A DNA stretch of 64,000 nucleotides from Roseiarcus sp963809245 (GTDB taxonomy: Bacteria > Pseudomonadota > Alphaproteobacteria > Rhizobiales > Beijerinckiaceae), in the NCBI GenBank assembly GCA_963809245.1, contig CAWEIU010000007.1:62001-126000 (forward strand). Direction: 5' to 3'. Both the position numbers and the translations under genes were made by a program. Below are positions 1 to 9,318 of this stretch, in pieces. Positions within the stretch are counted from its first letter, which is position 1; each line of letters begins with the position of its first letter. The notes below the pieces were generated by a model, which had not been told where the DNA came from, made no database searches, and saw only the letters and a list, made by a program, of their open reading frames with translations.

Positions 1-755
1 GTGGATCCAGCCAGTTCGGTTATCGCCGTCGACAACTCGCAATCCGGCGCCGTCTACAAAGGGCTGGCGATCGGCCAGAATCAGAATGGGACATTTCTCT
101 ACGCGGCGGACTTCAGCAAAGGCACGGTGGATATGTTCAACTCGAACTTCCAGCAGGTCGGCAGCTTTACCGACCCGAACGTGCCGGCGGGATTCGCGCC
201 GTTCAACGTGCAGGTTCTCGGCGGCAATCTGTACGTCACCTTCGCACTACAGGACGCCGCCAAGCACGACGACGTCGCCGGCCCCGGCAATGGCTACGTC
301 GACGAGTTCAGCTTGAGCGGACAGTTGATCAAGAGGGTTGCGTCCGGCGGCCCGCTGGATTCGCCTTGGGACTCGCCATCGCGCCCCCGGGCTTCGGACC
401 GTTCGCCGGCGATCTCCTCGTCGGCAATTTCGGCGACGGCACGATCAGCATATATTATCCCACGACTCCCACTATCGATACTTACATCGGCAAGTTGGAC
501 AACCCCAACGGTCAGGTGATCCAGATCCCCGGTCTCTGGTCCCTCGAGGCCGGCAACAACAGCCCCGGCAGTAACCCGAGCGACATCTACTTCACCGCAG
601 GCCTTCAGAACGAGGCCCACGGATTGTTTGGCTCGTTAGCGTCGAGCGCTCCCCAAGCGAGACTGCCGGCATCGGACCCGCCCCCGGCGAGCGCGGCCCT
701 GACGGACTCAGCCAAATTGACCGCGTTGCTGATGGGCATGAACCATCCGGCCTGA
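1..755 (+). pseudogene. TIGR03118-like protein, 5' end outside window, one frameshift
   Basis: The reading frame enters from the left edge and shows the repeating beta-propeller-like style of the uncharacterised TIGR03118 family: SGAVYKGLAIG, then DAAKHDDVAGPGNGYVDEF, then LVGNFGDGTI and FTAGLQNEAHGLFGS. The first half is in frame 1, up to GGPLDSPW near base 369. The expected continuation GLAIAPPGFG is one frame over and starts at 366-374, so one base, probably a G of a GGG run, is missing around 367-370. Inserting it gives one continuous frame to the stop at 753-755. The family function is unknown and its members are often secreted. I cannot see the N-terminus or a signal peptide. The break may be a sequencing error, since both halves keep full similarity to the family pattern as I remember it. 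Confidence 0.7.
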
Positions 756-760
756 GGACA

Positions 761-780
761 GGGCGGGCTCCGGCCCGCCC
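761..780. terminator. GC hairpin after the TIGR03118-like gene
   Basis: GGGCGGGC at 761-768 pairs perfectly with GCCCGCCC at 773-780 across a 4-base loop, six bases after the stop codon. There is no clear T tract, so it could be a weak terminator or an mRNA-stabilising stem. It separates this gene from the secretion genes that follow. Confidence 0.45.
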
Positions 781-822
781 CGATTCGTCAAGACGCCGAA
801 GCGCCATGGCGGGATCGGTGAC

Positions 823-3003
823 GTGAAAAACCGAGGGCTTCCCTCAATCAGCGACGGCCCCGTGATCCATATCGCGCCGATCGACGCGGGGCTTCGTGCG
901 CTTTGCAGCATCGCGGCCTACTATCGGATCGCCGCGGATCCCGCACATCTGCAGCGTGAGTTGGCGATGATCGGGCGCGAAGCGACGGCGGGCGATCTGC
1001 TGCGGGCCGGCAAGCTGATCGGTCTCAAGGTTCGCATGGTGCGGCGGACCAGCGAGAAGGCTCTGACTGCGACGCCCGCGCCCGCCATCGCCAAGCTCAC
1101 GGACGGCGACTTTGTGATCTACGGCGGCCGCCTGCCCAACGGCCTCTTCCGTATCATCGATCCGGTCACGAACATCGACCGGGTCATGGACGCGGCGGAG
1201 ATCGTAGCCGAGCTCGAGCCGGAGCTGATTCTCCTCGCGCGACGCTTCGGCGGCGAAGGCTTCGATCCCAAGACTTTCGGCTTCCGCTGGTTCCTGCCTT
1301 CGCTCTGGCGCTACCGGAAGCCGCTCGCGCATGTCCTGCTCGCTTCGCTGTTCGTGCAGATCTTCGCCCTCGTCACACCGTTGTTCTTTCAAGTGGTGGT
1401 CGACAAGGTTCTGGCGCACAAGGGCTACTCCACGCTCTTCGTGCTGGTCGTGGGCATCATCATCGTCGGCGTGTTCGACGTCGTGCTGCAATATCAGCGC
1501 ACCTACGCGCTCTCCCACACGACCAACCGCATCGACGTCGAACTCGGCCAGCGCCTGTTCCGCCATCTGTTGCATCTGCCGCTCGGCTATTTCGAAACCC
1601 GCGCCGCCGGGCAAACCGTAGCGCGCGTGCGCGAACTCGAGAACATTCGCGCCTTCCTCACCGGTCAAGGCCTTTTCTCGGCGCTCGACCTGATGTTCGC
1701 CCTCGTGTTCATCGCGGTTCTGTTCGCCTATTCGTGGAGGCTGAGCCTGATCGTGGTGGGCGCCATACCCTTCTACGTCGCCATCGCCACGCTGATCCGG
1801 CCCGCGTTGCAGGAGCGGGTGAAGCAGAGATTCAACGCCGGCGCGATGAGCCAGCAGTTCCTCGTCGAATCCATCGTCGGCGTCCAGACCGTCAAGGCCG
1901 CCGCCGTTGAGCCCATCATGCAGGCCCAGTGGGAAGAGCGGCTCGCCTATTATGTGAAGACGTCTTTCGTGGTGACGCTGCTCGGCGCCTTCGGCCAGAA
2001 CGCCGTGCAATTCGTCAGCCGCATCGTCATCGCTTTGCTGATCCTGTTCGGAGCCAAGGCGGTGATCGACGGCGAGCTCACCATCGGCGCGCTGGTGGCC
2101 TTCAACATGATCGCCGCGCAAGTGACGCAGCCGGTGCTGCGCCTGGCGCAATTGTGGCAGGATTTCCAGCAGGTTCTCGTATCCGTCGAACGGCTCGGCG
2201 ACATCCTCAACGCGCCTGCGGAGCCCATGGTTCAGGCCAAGACCGTGCTGCCGCCGCCGCGCGGACTGATCGAATTCAGGAACGTCACCTTCCGCTACCG
2301 GCCCAACGCAGTCGAGGCCTTGAAGCAAGTGTCGCTGACGATCCAGCCCGGCGAGGTCGTCGGCATCGTCGGACCGTCGGGCTCCGGCAAATCCACGCTG
2401 ACCAAATTGATCCAGCGGCTGTACCTGCCGCAGGACGGCCAAGTGACGATCGACGGCGCCGACCTGACCCAAGTCGATCCGGCTTGGCTGCGCTCCAACA
2501 TCGGCGTCGTGCTGCAAGACAATCTTCTGTTCAACCGGACAATTCACGAGAACATCGCCTTCGCGGCGCCCGCGATGCCGCGCGCCCATGTGATGGCGAT
2601 CGCCAAGCTCGCCGGCGCTGATGATTTCATCGTCAAGTTGCCGGCCGGCTACGACACGATGATCGAAGAGCGCGGCGCGAATCTGTCGGGTGGCCAGCGT
2701 CAGCGCATCGCTATCGCCCGGGCGCTCGCAACCAATCCGCCGATCCTCATCTTCGACGAGGCGACCTCCGCGCTCGATTACGAGAGTGAACTCGTCATCC
2801 AGAACAACATGCGGCAGATCGTGCGCAATCGCACCGTCATCATCATCGCCCATCGCCTTCAGGCGGTGCGGCCGTGCGAGCGCGTCATCGGCATGGAAGA
2901 CGGCAAGATCGTCGAGATCGGGACGCATCAGGACCTGCTCGGCAAGCCCGGCGGCCTCTACCGCAAGCTGTGGACGTTGCAGAACGAACAGGTGGTCGCA
3001 TGA
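823..3003 (+). CDS. Type I secretion ABC exporter with a non-proteolytic C39-like domain
   Basis: This 726-residue inner-membrane exporter has the HlyB layout: an N-terminal C39-peptidase-like domain (about 1-135), a six-helix membrane domain (about 150-430) and an ATPase domain. Walker A GPSGSGKST is at 517-525, signature LSGGQ at 621-625, the Walker B Asp near 645 and the H-loop His at 677. In the C39 domain the catalytic Cys is replaced (DAGLRALC where peptidases have DCG.AC), so it should bind the substrate secretion signal without cutting it, as in HlyB. The start is GTG at 823. The stop overlaps the start of the HlyD gene (ATGA), so the two are translationally coupled. No RTX-type substrate and no TolC gene are visible in this window, so the cargo is unknown. 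Confidence 0.92.
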   Translation: MKNRGLPSISDGPVIHIAPIDAGLRALCSIAAYYRIAADPAHLQRELAMIGREATAGDLLRAGKLIGLKVRMVRRTSEKALTATPAPAIAKLTDGDFVIYGGRLPNGLFRIIDPVTNIDRVMDAAEIVAELEPELILLARRFGGEGFDPKTFGFRWFLPSLWRYRKPLAHVLLASLFVQIFALVTPLFFQVVVDKVLAHKGYSTLFVLVVGIIIVGVFDVVLQYQRTYALSHTTNRIDVELGQRLFRHLLHLPLGYFETRAAGQTVARVRELENIRAFLTGQGLFSALDLMFALVFIAVLFAYSWRLSLIVVGAIPFYVAIATLIRPALQERVKQRFNAGAMSQQFLVESIVGVQTVKAAAVEPIMQAQWEERLAYYVKTSFVVTLLGAFGQNAVQFVSRIVIALLILFGAKAVIDGELTIGALVAFNMIAAQVTQPVLRLAQLWQDFQQVLVSVERLGDILNAPAEPMVQAKTVLPPPRGLIEFRNVTFRYRPNAVEALKQVSLTIQPGEVVGIVGPSGSGKSTLTKLIQRLYLPQDGQVTIDGADLTQVDPAWLRSNIGVVLQDNLLFNRTIHENIAFAAPAMPRAHVMAIAKLAGADDFIVKLPAGYDTMIEERGANLSGGQRQRIAIARALATNPPILIFDEATSALDYESELVIQNNMRQIVRNRTVIIIAHRLQAVRPCERVIGMEDGKIVEIGTHQDLLGKPGGLYRKLWTLQNEQVVA

Positions 3004-4472
3004 GCGCGCTTCAGTCCATCGAGCCCAAAGAAGGCGTCAAAGGCCGCGAGGTCGCGCTGACCATGCCGCGGCTGCGCCCGGGCGACGCCGAGTTCCTCCC
3101 GGCCGCCTTGGAGATCCTGGAGACGCCACTGTCGCCGCTGCGCTCCAGCCTGATTCCGACGATCTGCGCTTTCGTGACCGCGGCCCTCGCCTGGGCCTAT
3201 ATCGGCCAAGTCGACATCATCGCCTCCGCCCAAGGCAAGATCCAGGCGGTTGGGCGAACCAAGATCATCCAACCGCTCGAAACCAGTAAGGTGCTTGCGC
3301 TCGCGGTCGAGAACGGCCAGTCGGTGAAGGCCGGCGAGCTTCTGCTTGAACTCGATCCGAGCGAAGCGAAGGCGGATGAAGCGACGCTGACACGGGACAT
3401 CCGCGCTCTAAAGGCGGAAGCGGTGCGGCGCTCGGTCGCGATCGAGAGCGCGAGGGCGCGGCAGCCCGCGCCGGCCACGTCAATCCCCTGGGACGCCGAT
3501 ACGCCGGCCGACATCGTGCAACGCGAGAACGAAGTGCTCGCTGGCGATCTGTCGCAACTCGCCGGCGCTGTCGCCAGCCTCGACGCCCAGGCCAAGCAAA
3601 AGGCGGCGGCGCGCGAGCGGCTGAAAGCCACCGTAACCGCCCAAGAAGCGCTCATCACAACCTTGAAGCAGCGCGTCGACATGCGCGAGGAGCTTTTGGC
3701 GCGCGGCGCGGGATCCAAGGCGGGCGTCATCGACGCGGAGGAGGTCTATCAGGCGCAGCAAACCACTCTTGCGACCCAGATGGGAGAAATCGGAGAGGTC
3801 GAAGCCGCCGCGCTGACGGCGCAGCGCAACCTCGACAAGACCTATTCCGATTTTCTGGCCGAGAACGCCCAAAAGCTCGCCGACGCTGAGCACAAGATCG
3901 ACGAAGACGCCAAGAAGCTCGACAAGGCCCGGATCCGGACCGACTATATGACGCTGAAGAGCCCGATCGACGGCGTCGTCCAGGGCCTCACCGTCACCAC
4001 GATCGGCCAGGTTGTCGCCTCCGGGCAGCAGGTGATGGAGATCGTGCCGAGCGACGTCGGGCTCGAGATCGAATCCTATCTGCCGAACATGGATATCGGC
4101 TTCGTCAAGGCGGGGCAGCCAGCTGTCGTGAAGGTCGAATCCTTCCCCTTCACCGATTATGGCACGATCGACGCCCACGTAGTGCGGATCGCCCAGGACG
4201 CCATCCCGCAAATCGAGGCCGAACAGCGCGAGGAGAACCCGGTCCACCCACCTGGAGCCGCGATGTTCGGCGGTGCGCAGCGCACGCAAAACCTGGTCTT
4301 CCCGGTCACCCTGAAGCTCGACTCGAGCGCCGTCATGGTCAACGGCGCGCCCGTGCCGCTCACATCGGGCATGGCCGTCACGGTCGAGATCAAGACCGGC
4401 GCGCGCCGCATCCTAAGCTACGTCTTCTCCCCGCTGGTCGACACCGTCTCCACCGCCATGAAGGAACGGTGA
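3000..4472 (+). CDS. HlyD family type I secretion membrane-fusion protein
   Basis: This periplasmic adaptor of 490 residues connects the ABC exporter to an outer-membrane channel. It has a short cytoplasmic N-terminus, one membrane segment around residues 50-70 (LIPTICAFVTAALAWAYIG), a lipoyl-like half-motif (KIIQPLETSKVLAL.VENGQSV), a long Ala/Glu/Lys-rich coiled-coil hairpin (about 120-320), then the second half-motif LKSPIDGVVQGL and a beta-barrel domain. The length fits the HlyD/PrtE family. I chose ATG 3000 because it overlaps the preceding TGA by one base pair step (ATGA) and because the upstream frame is only the shadow of the ABC gene. It forms a two-gene operon with the exporter. Confidence 0.92.
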   Translation: MSALQSIEPKEGVKGREVALTMPRLRPGDAEFLPAALEILETPLSPLRSSLIPTICAFVTAALAWAYIGQVDIIASAQGKIQAVGRTKIIQPLETSKVLALAVENGQSVKAGELLLELDPSEAKADEATLTRDIRALKAEAVRRSVAIESARARQPAPATSIPWDADTPADIVQRENEVLAGDLSQLAGAVASLDAQAKQKAAARERLKATVTAQEALITTLKQRVDMREELLARGAGSKAGVIDAEEVYQAQQTTLATQMGEIGEVEAAALTAQRNLDKTYSDFLAENAQKLADAEHKIDEDAKKLDKARIRTDYMTLKSPIDGVVQGLTVTTIGQVVASGQQVMEIVPSDVGLEIESYLPNMDIGFVKAGQPAVVKVESFPFTDYGTIDAHVVRIAQDAIPQIEAEQREENPVHPPGAAMFGGAQRTQNLVFPVTLKLDSSAVMVNGAPVPLTSGMAVTVEIKTGARRILSYVFSPLVDTVSTAMKER

Positions 4473-4551
4473 ACCGATTTCCCGGACGACCTCTTGCGGC
4501 CGTTAGGCAAACTGCATAACAGGGGCGGCTCGTCGAAATGGAGAGACGCCC

Positions 4552-5469
4552 GTGCCGCAATCCCCCGCCCTGGTGAGCGTCGATTGGGGCACGAGTTCGT
4601 TTCGAGCCTTTCTCGCCGCGGCCGACGGCGCCGCGCTCGAAGAGGTCGCGGCGGATCAGGGCGCCCTCAGCCTCGCCAAGGGCGAGCACGAGGCGTTTCT
4701 GGCGGCGCAAATCGGGCCCTGGAAGCAACGCTTTCCCGCTCTGCCGGTCGTCATGTCCGGCATGGTGGGGGCCAGGCAAGGCTGGGTCGAGGCGCCCTAC
4801 GCGACGTGCCCGGCGGGAGCGGCCGAAATCGCCGCCGGGGCGGTGACGATCCCTTCGGAGACGCTCGGCCCCATTTTGCTGGCGCCCGGTCTCAGCGCGC
4901 TCGATTCGCGCGGCGCGCCGGACGTGATGCGTGGCGAAGAGACGCAGATTCTCGGCGCGCTGGCCGCGAGCGGCGGCCGCGATGGGCTTTACGTGCTCCC
5001 CGGCACGCATTCCAAATGGGCGCGCGTCGAGGGCGGACGCATTCTCGGCTTTGAGACCTTCATGTCCGGCGAGGTCTTCGCCGCGCTCAAGGATCATACC
5101 GTGCTCGGGCGCTTGATGGGCGCGGCGGGGCCAAGCGAGCCGTCTGGCTTCGCGCTCGGCGTCGGCGCCGCCGCCTCGCTCGAGCGGCCGGGCGACCTGC
5201 TGCACGCGATCTTCATGACGCGCACGCTCGGTCTGTTCGAGCGCCTCCCGGCCGCCGAGCTCGCGGAATATCTCTCGGGTCTGCTGATTGGCGCGGAGAT
5301 CGTTGCGGCGGCGCGCGGCGCGTCCTCGGCCATCGTCGTCGGCTCCGCGGCGCTCACGGCGCGCTATCAGAAAGCCGGCGCGATGTTGGGGATCGGCCTC
5401 GAGCCGGCGCCCGCGAACTGCGCGACGCTGGGGCAGATCGCTCTGCTCGAGCAGGCCCGCGCGCGCTGA
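4552..5469 (+). CDS. dgoK: 2-dehydro-3-deoxygalactonokinase
   Basis: The product phosphorylates 2-keto-3-deoxy-D-galactonate in the De Ley-Doudoroff galactonate pathway. Recognition rests on the DgoK pattern: VSVDWGTSSFRAFL at the N-terminus (phosphate-binding loop of the ASKHA fold), the family hallmark PDVMRGEETQ, then LPGTHSKWARVEGG and TFMSGEVFA. The length of 305 residues is normal. The GTG start at 4552 is preceded by a GGAGAG ribosome site at about 4540. No dgoA aldolase or dgoD dehydratase lies nearby, so the gene stands alone here. It ends 4 bases before the convergent LysE gene. Confidence 0.88.
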   Translation: MPQSPALVSVDWGTSSFRAFLAAADGAALEEVAADQGALSLAKGEHEAFLAAQIGPWKQRFPALPVVMSGMVGARQGWVEAPYATCPAGAAEIAAGAVTIPSETLGPILLAPGLSALDSRGAPDVMRGEETQILGALAASGGRDGLYVLPGTHSKWARVEGGRILGFETFMSGEVFAALKDHTVLGRLMGAAGPSEPSGFALGVGAAASLERPGDLLHAIFMTRTLGLFERLPAAELAEYLSGLLIGAEIVAAARGASSAIVVGSAALTARYQKAGAMLGIGLEPAPANCATLGQIALLEQARAR

Positions 5470-5473
5470 CGCT

Positions 5474-6121
5474 CTACTTCCTGCCGCCGCCCGCTAAGGC
5501 CGCCGTCACGCCAAGCCCGATGAAGACGCCGCCCGTCACATAACGCTCCCAGCCGAGGACGCTAGCGTTGCGCTTGACCCATCGCCCCGCCGAGCCGGCG
5601 GCGAGCGCATAAAGAGCGTCGCTGGTGAAGCCCATCGCGGCGAACGACAGCCCCAGGAAGGCCGCCTGGAATGCCGCCCCGCCGCGCGCGGGATCGACGA
5701 ATTGCGGCAGGAACGCGAGGAAGAACAAGGCCGTCTTTGGATTGAGGAGATTGACGAGAAAGCCGTCTCGATAGAGCCGCCACAGGCTGCGCGCCGGCAG
5801 CCGCTCCATCGCAAAGGAGGCGCCGCCGCGCTGCAAAATGCGCCGCACGCCGAGCGTGACGAGATAGGCGGCTCCCGCATATTTCACGACTGAAAAGGCG
5901 AACGCGGACGAGGCGAGCAGCGCCGACAATCCAAGGACCGCCGCCAGCACGTGAACCAGCGTTCCCGTCGTGATGCCGCAGACAGAGACGAGACCAGCGA
6001 GCCGGCCCTGCTCGACGCTGCGCGCTACGATGTAGAGCACGGCCGGCCCCGGCGTCAGCAGCAGCACAAGCCCCGCCACGGCGAAGACGCCGAGCGACGT
6101 CGCGTTGGGGATGACGATCAT
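5474..6121 (-). CDS. LysE/RhtB family amino-acid exporter
   Basis: This inner-membrane protein of 215 residues has about six hydrophobic segments. The N-terminal segment carries the family motif LLTPGPAVLYIVARS, and a second conserved stretch is FLVNLLNPKTALFFLAFLPQF. LysE/RhtB proteins export amino acids or their derivatives by proton antiport. The particular substrate cannot be read from the sequence. The gene is convergent with dgoK and has no operon partner. The 285-base stretch upstream (6122-6406) contains no gene I can support. Confidence 0.88.
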   Translation of the reverse strand: MIVIPNATSLGVFAVAGLVLLLTPGPAVLYIVARSVEQGRLAGLVSVCGITTGTLVHVLAAVLGLSALLASSAFAFSVVKYAGAAYLVTLGVRRILQRGGASFAMERLPARSLWRLYRDGFLVNLLNPKTALFFLAFLPQFVDPARGGAAFQAAFLGLSFAAMGFTSDALYALAAGSAGRWVKRNASVLGWERYVTGGVFIGLGVTAALAGGGRK

Positions 6122-6406
6122 GCGTCAACCCCGTGTGCCCGATCCCCTCGCGCCACCGGCGCCTCCCCCAGCGGGCGAGAGTTGCGAAACAACCCGTTCA
6201 CCGACGCCCGTACTCGGTGAAAAAGAGCGGCAATCCGAAAGCTTTCGCCGCCTTCGCGATCATCGGCTCTGGCGGCGCCGTTGAAAGCGAGGCAAGCGTG
6301 CGACGAACGAGCGAGCGCGTCAATCGCTTTGACTTGAGCGAGACGGGACGGCGCGGCTACTCGTTGGAACCGCCGCGCGGTCTACCGGCGTCACCGATCA
6401 GCCTCC

Positions 6407-7888
6407 TTACGTGTTCGGGAATTCGAACGCGACGAAATGCGTGCCGTCCGAAGTCTTCACCTTCATCACCACCGCCTTCTTGCCTTCCTGTCTCGCGGCG
6501 GCAATGCCGGCCCTGACCTCCTCGGGCCTCGACACCGGCTTGCCGGCGACCTCGAGGATCACGTCGCCGTCGGACAGGCCCTTGCCGGCTGCAACCCCGT
6601 TGGGATCGACGTTGACGATCGCAACGCCCTGATCGCCCGCGCCGACCCGCCTGGCCGGCGCCAGCTGAACCCCAAGCACCAGACCACCGCCGTCGTTCGG
6701 CGGCGGTTCCGCCTTGGCGGTTTGCTCGGCCTTTTGGCCGGCGAGCGCAATGCTGGCGGTCTTCTCCTCACCGTTGCGCATATAGGTGATTTCCGCCTTG
6801 TCGCCGGGTTTGAGCGCCGCGACGCGGCGGGTGAGATCTCCCGCGTCCTTGACGGCCTGGCCGTTCAGCTTGGTGATGACGTCGCCCGACTGCAGCCCAG
6901 CCTGCGCCGCCGGCGTATTCGGCTCCGTCTGATCGACCAAGGCGCCGGACGTGCTTTTCAGCCCCATTCCGTCAGCGATGCCCTGACTGACGGTCTGAAT
7001 CATGACGCCGAGGTAGCCGCGTTGGACCACGCCGCCGTGCTGGAGGGCGTCGATGACGTTCATCGCCATCGCTGCGGGGATTGCGAAGCCGAGTCCCACG
7101 CTGCCGCCCGAGGGCGAATAGATCGCCGTGTTCACGCCGATCACCTGGCCTTGCAGATTAAAGGCGGGCCCGCCCGAATTGCCCTTGTTGATCGGCGCGT
7201 CGATCTGCAGGAAGCTGTCGTAGGGGCCTTCGCCGATGTCGCGGCCTTCCGCCGAAATGATGCCGGCGGTCACCGTGCCGCCGAGGCCGTAAGGGTTGCC
7301 GATCGCGACCACCCAATCGCCCACCTTCGGCTCCTCCTTGGAGAAGGCGACAAAGGGGTAGTCGCCTGGCTCCGTGACTTTCAACAGCGCCAGATCGGTC
7401 TTCTGATCGGTTCCGATCACCTTCGCGTCGAGAGTCTTGCCGTCGCTCGTGGTCACGGTGACATTGTCGGCGTGCTCGACCACATGATTGTTGGTGACGA
7501 CGTAGCCGTCGGCGGAAATGAAGAAGCCCGAGGCGAGCCCGAGCATTTGATGCTCCTGGGGACGCCCGCCACCGTCGCCGAACCGCTGGAAGAACTTCCT
7601 GAGCTCCGGCGGCAGATTGTCCAGGTCGTTCGAAGACTCGCTGTCGCCGCTGGCGTCGTCCTCGATCTTAACCCTGACCGACACGACGGCCGGCTTCACG
7701 CGATCGACCAGCGGCGCGAAGGACGGCAGATTCTGGGTTTGCAGGTCGCCGGTCTGGAGGGCGGCGGCATGCGCGAAGGGCGGTGCGGATAGGACGACCA
7801 ACCCAGCCGCGCCGGACGCAAGGAACGCGAGCGCGGCGGCGGACGCCAACAAGCGGCGCCGGCGACGTTTAGGATCGACAGGTGACAT
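6407..7888 (-). CDS. degP: DegP/HtrA-type periplasmic serine protease (Do family)
   Basis: This 493-residue periplasmic protease and chaperone degrades misfolded envelope proteins. A basic N-terminus followed by a hydrophobic stretch (residues about 14-36) serves as the signal. The catalytic triad is complete: His135 in NNHVVEHAD, Asp165 in KTDLALLKV and Ser238 in GNSGGPAF. Two PDZ domains follow, at about 285-370 (GYLGVMIQTV, AGLQSGDVITKLNG) and about 400-490 (GLSDGDVILEVAGKPV). The catalytic-loop region holds a short acidic insert with GDSESSNDLDN. The gene is monocistronic. The divergent 339-base gap to queE presumably carries its promoter, but no clear heat-shock consensus was recognised. 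Confidence 0.93.
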   Translation of the reverse strand: MSPVDPKRRRRRLLASAAALAFLASGAAGLVVLSAPPFAHAAALQTGDLQTQNLPSFAPLVDRVKPAVVSVRVKIEDDASGDSESSNDLDNLPPELRKFFQRFGDGGGRPQEHQMLGLASGFFISADGYVVTNNHVVEHADNVTVTTSDGKTLDAKVIGTDQKTDLALLKVTEPGDYPFVAFSKEEPKVGDWVVAIGNPYGLGGTVTAGIISAEGRDIGEGPYDSFLQIDAPINKGNSGGPAFNLQGQVIGVNTAIYSPSGGSVGLGFAIPAAMAMNVIDALQHGGVVQRGYLGVMIQTVSQGIADGMGLKSTSGALVDQTEPNTPAAQAGLQSGDVITKLNGQAVKDAGDLTRRVAALKPGDKAEITYMRNGEEKTASIALAGQKAEQTAKAEPPPNDGGGLVLGVQLAPARRVGAGDQGVAIVNVDPNGVAAGKGLSDGDVILEVAGKPVSRPEEVRAGIAAARQEGKKAVVMKVKTSDGTHFVAFEFPNT

Positions 7889-8227
7889 GGCGGTTCTCCG
7901 TGACGGACGAACGCCCCCCGGCTATAACGCGGCAATGCGCGGGTCGGTCCCATCGCGGCGAACCCGTGCGACGAAATCTTTCTCCGGCGAATCTCGCTTC
8001 AACGAGCCGACCGCCGCAATCAGCCGACGCGCGAAAAATTGAGCAGCCTAAGGCGCCGCACTACGAGCATACCATCGAAAGTCGAGAGCGCTCAGCAATA
8101 AGGCCAAATCGTGCGCTTTGTTTTGAACCCACGTTTTCTGAGGAATTGCAGAGGCGCTCTATTCGCCCTCAGCCTCTGCCGCCTCGGCCTATTCCGCCTC
8201 TTCGGAATCCGCTAAGGCAGCCCGACG
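7889..8227. other. Intergenic gap between divergent degP and queE
   Basis: No gene or RNA structure is supportable in these 339 bases. The stretch must hold the divergent promoters of degP and queE. Upstream of queE the DNA has a pyrimidine-rich CTCTGCC/CTCGGCC pattern (8150-8210), but I see no convincing preQ1 riboswitch or sigma-factor consensus. Confidence 0.4.
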
Positions 8228-8860
8228 ATGAGTTACGCAGTCAAAGAGATGTTCTATTCGCTGCAGGGCGAGGGCCGACAGGCTGGCCGGCCGGCGGTCT
8301 TCTGCCGCTTCGCCGGCTGCAATCTGTGGAGCGGCCGCGAACGTGACCGGGCGGCGGCGGCGTGCACCTTCTGTGACACCGACTTCGTCGGCGTCGACGG
8401 CGACGGCGGCGGCAGGTTCGAAGATGCGCGCTCCTTGGCGACGGCGATCGATCACATGTGGGGCGGCGGCGACGGCGGACGCTTTGTGGTCCTCACCGGC
8501 GGCGAACCGCTTCTCCAAGTGGACGATGGGCTTGTCTCGGCCCTTCATGACCGCCGGTTTGAGATTGCCCTGGAAACCAACGGCACGCTTAGGGCCCCAA
8601 GCGGGATCGACTGGATCACGGTCAGTCCAAAGGGCGGCAATTCGCTGGCTCAGACCGCAGGCGACGAACTGAAGCTCGTCTTCCCTCAGGCCGACGCCGA
8701 CCCCGCGTCGTTCGAAAGCCTCGCCTTCGACCATTTTCTCCTGCAACCGCTCGATGGGCCCGATCGGGAGTCGAATACGGCGGCGGCGATGGCCTATTGC
8801 CTGCGAAACCCGCGCTGGCGGCTCTCCTTGCAAACCCACAAGTTCCTTGGAATTCGATGA
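8228..8860 (+). CDS. queE: 7-carboxy-7-deazaguanine synthase (radical SAM)
   Basis: QueE rearranges 6-carboxytetrahydropterin to 7-carboxy-7-deazaguanine, an early step to preQ0 and queuosine. It uses a radical-SAM iron-sulfur cluster. The characteristic QueE cluster motif CX14CX2C is present as Cys31, Cys46 and Cys49 (final part CTFCDTDF). The substrate and SAM region follows with VLTGGEPLLQ and ALETNGT, and ITVSPKGG is also conserved. The length of 210 residues is usual. Its stop overlaps the start of queD by ATGA, so the two enzymes of consecutive steps are co-translated. queC and folE are not in the window. Confidence 0.95.
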   Translation: MSYAVKEMFYSLQGEGRQAGRPAVFCRFAGCNLWSGRERDRAAAACTFCDTDFVGVDGDGGGRFEDARSLATAIDHMWGGGDGGRFVVLTGGEPLLQVDDGLVSALHDRRFEIALETNGTLRAPSGIDWITVSPKGGNSLAQTAGDELKLVFPQADADPASFESLAFDHFLLQPLDGPDRESNTAAAMAYCLRNPRWRLSLQTHKFLGIR

Positions 8861-9210
8861 AGATTACGCAAGCCTTCAGTTTCGAAGCCGCTCACCGCCT
8901 GCCGAATGTCCCCGCGACCCACCGGTGCCATCGGATGCATGGGCATTCCTATCGGGTGGAGTTGCGGCTGGAGGGGCCGGTCGACCCCGAAAGCGGATTC
9001 GTGATCGACTTCTTCGATGTCGAACGCGCGTTCGCCCCGCTGCTCGCCCAACTCGATCATCATTGCCTCAACGAGGTTGAGGAATTGAGCAATCCCACCG
9101 CCGAGAATATCGCGATGTGGATTTGGCGGCGGATCAAGCCGGCGCTGCCGCAGATCGCGGCCGTGCTCGTCTATGAAACTCCGCATTGCTGGGCCGAATA
9201 CAACGGCTGA
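8857..9210 (+). CDS. queD: 6-carboxytetrahydropterin synthase
   Basis: QueD converts dihydroneopterin triphosphate to 6-carboxy-5,6,7,8-tetrahydropterin, the substrate of QueE. The 117-residue protein has the PTPS-fold signature: zinc ligands His13 (FEAAHRLP), His28 and His30 (RMHGHSY), and Cys24 at the catalytic position. The QueD-type LDHHCLNEV and NPTAENIA.WIW motifs follow, then a C-terminal YETPHCWAEY. ATG 8857 was chosen over upstream in-frame codons because it overlaps the queE stop and starts exactly at the family N-terminus KITQAFSFEAAH. Confidence 0.95.
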   Translation: MKITQAFSFEAAHRLPNVPATHRCHRMHGHSYRVELRLEGPVDPESGFVIDFFDVERAFAPLLAQLDHHCLNEVEELSNPTAENIAMWIWRRIKPALPQIAAVLVYETPHCWAEYNG

Positions 9211-9318
9211 GGAATTCCAGTAGAAACGATGGCTCTCGCGCCGGGTTGAGCGGCGCCGCAAAGGGCTCGACGCCAATCCGGCTCGCAGGTGAAGGCGCAG
9301 CGGGCGCCGGTCGGGGGT

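Noticed and set aside
844..2928. A 694-codon open frame antisense to the ABC exporter gene
   Set aside because: High GC and the codon bias of the real gene leave the opposite strand open. The translation is rich in Arg, Asp and His and has no family pattern.
7889..8227. A preQ1 riboswitch upstream of queE
   Set aside because: No short A-rich tail with an H-type pseudoknot pattern was found near the queE ribosome site.
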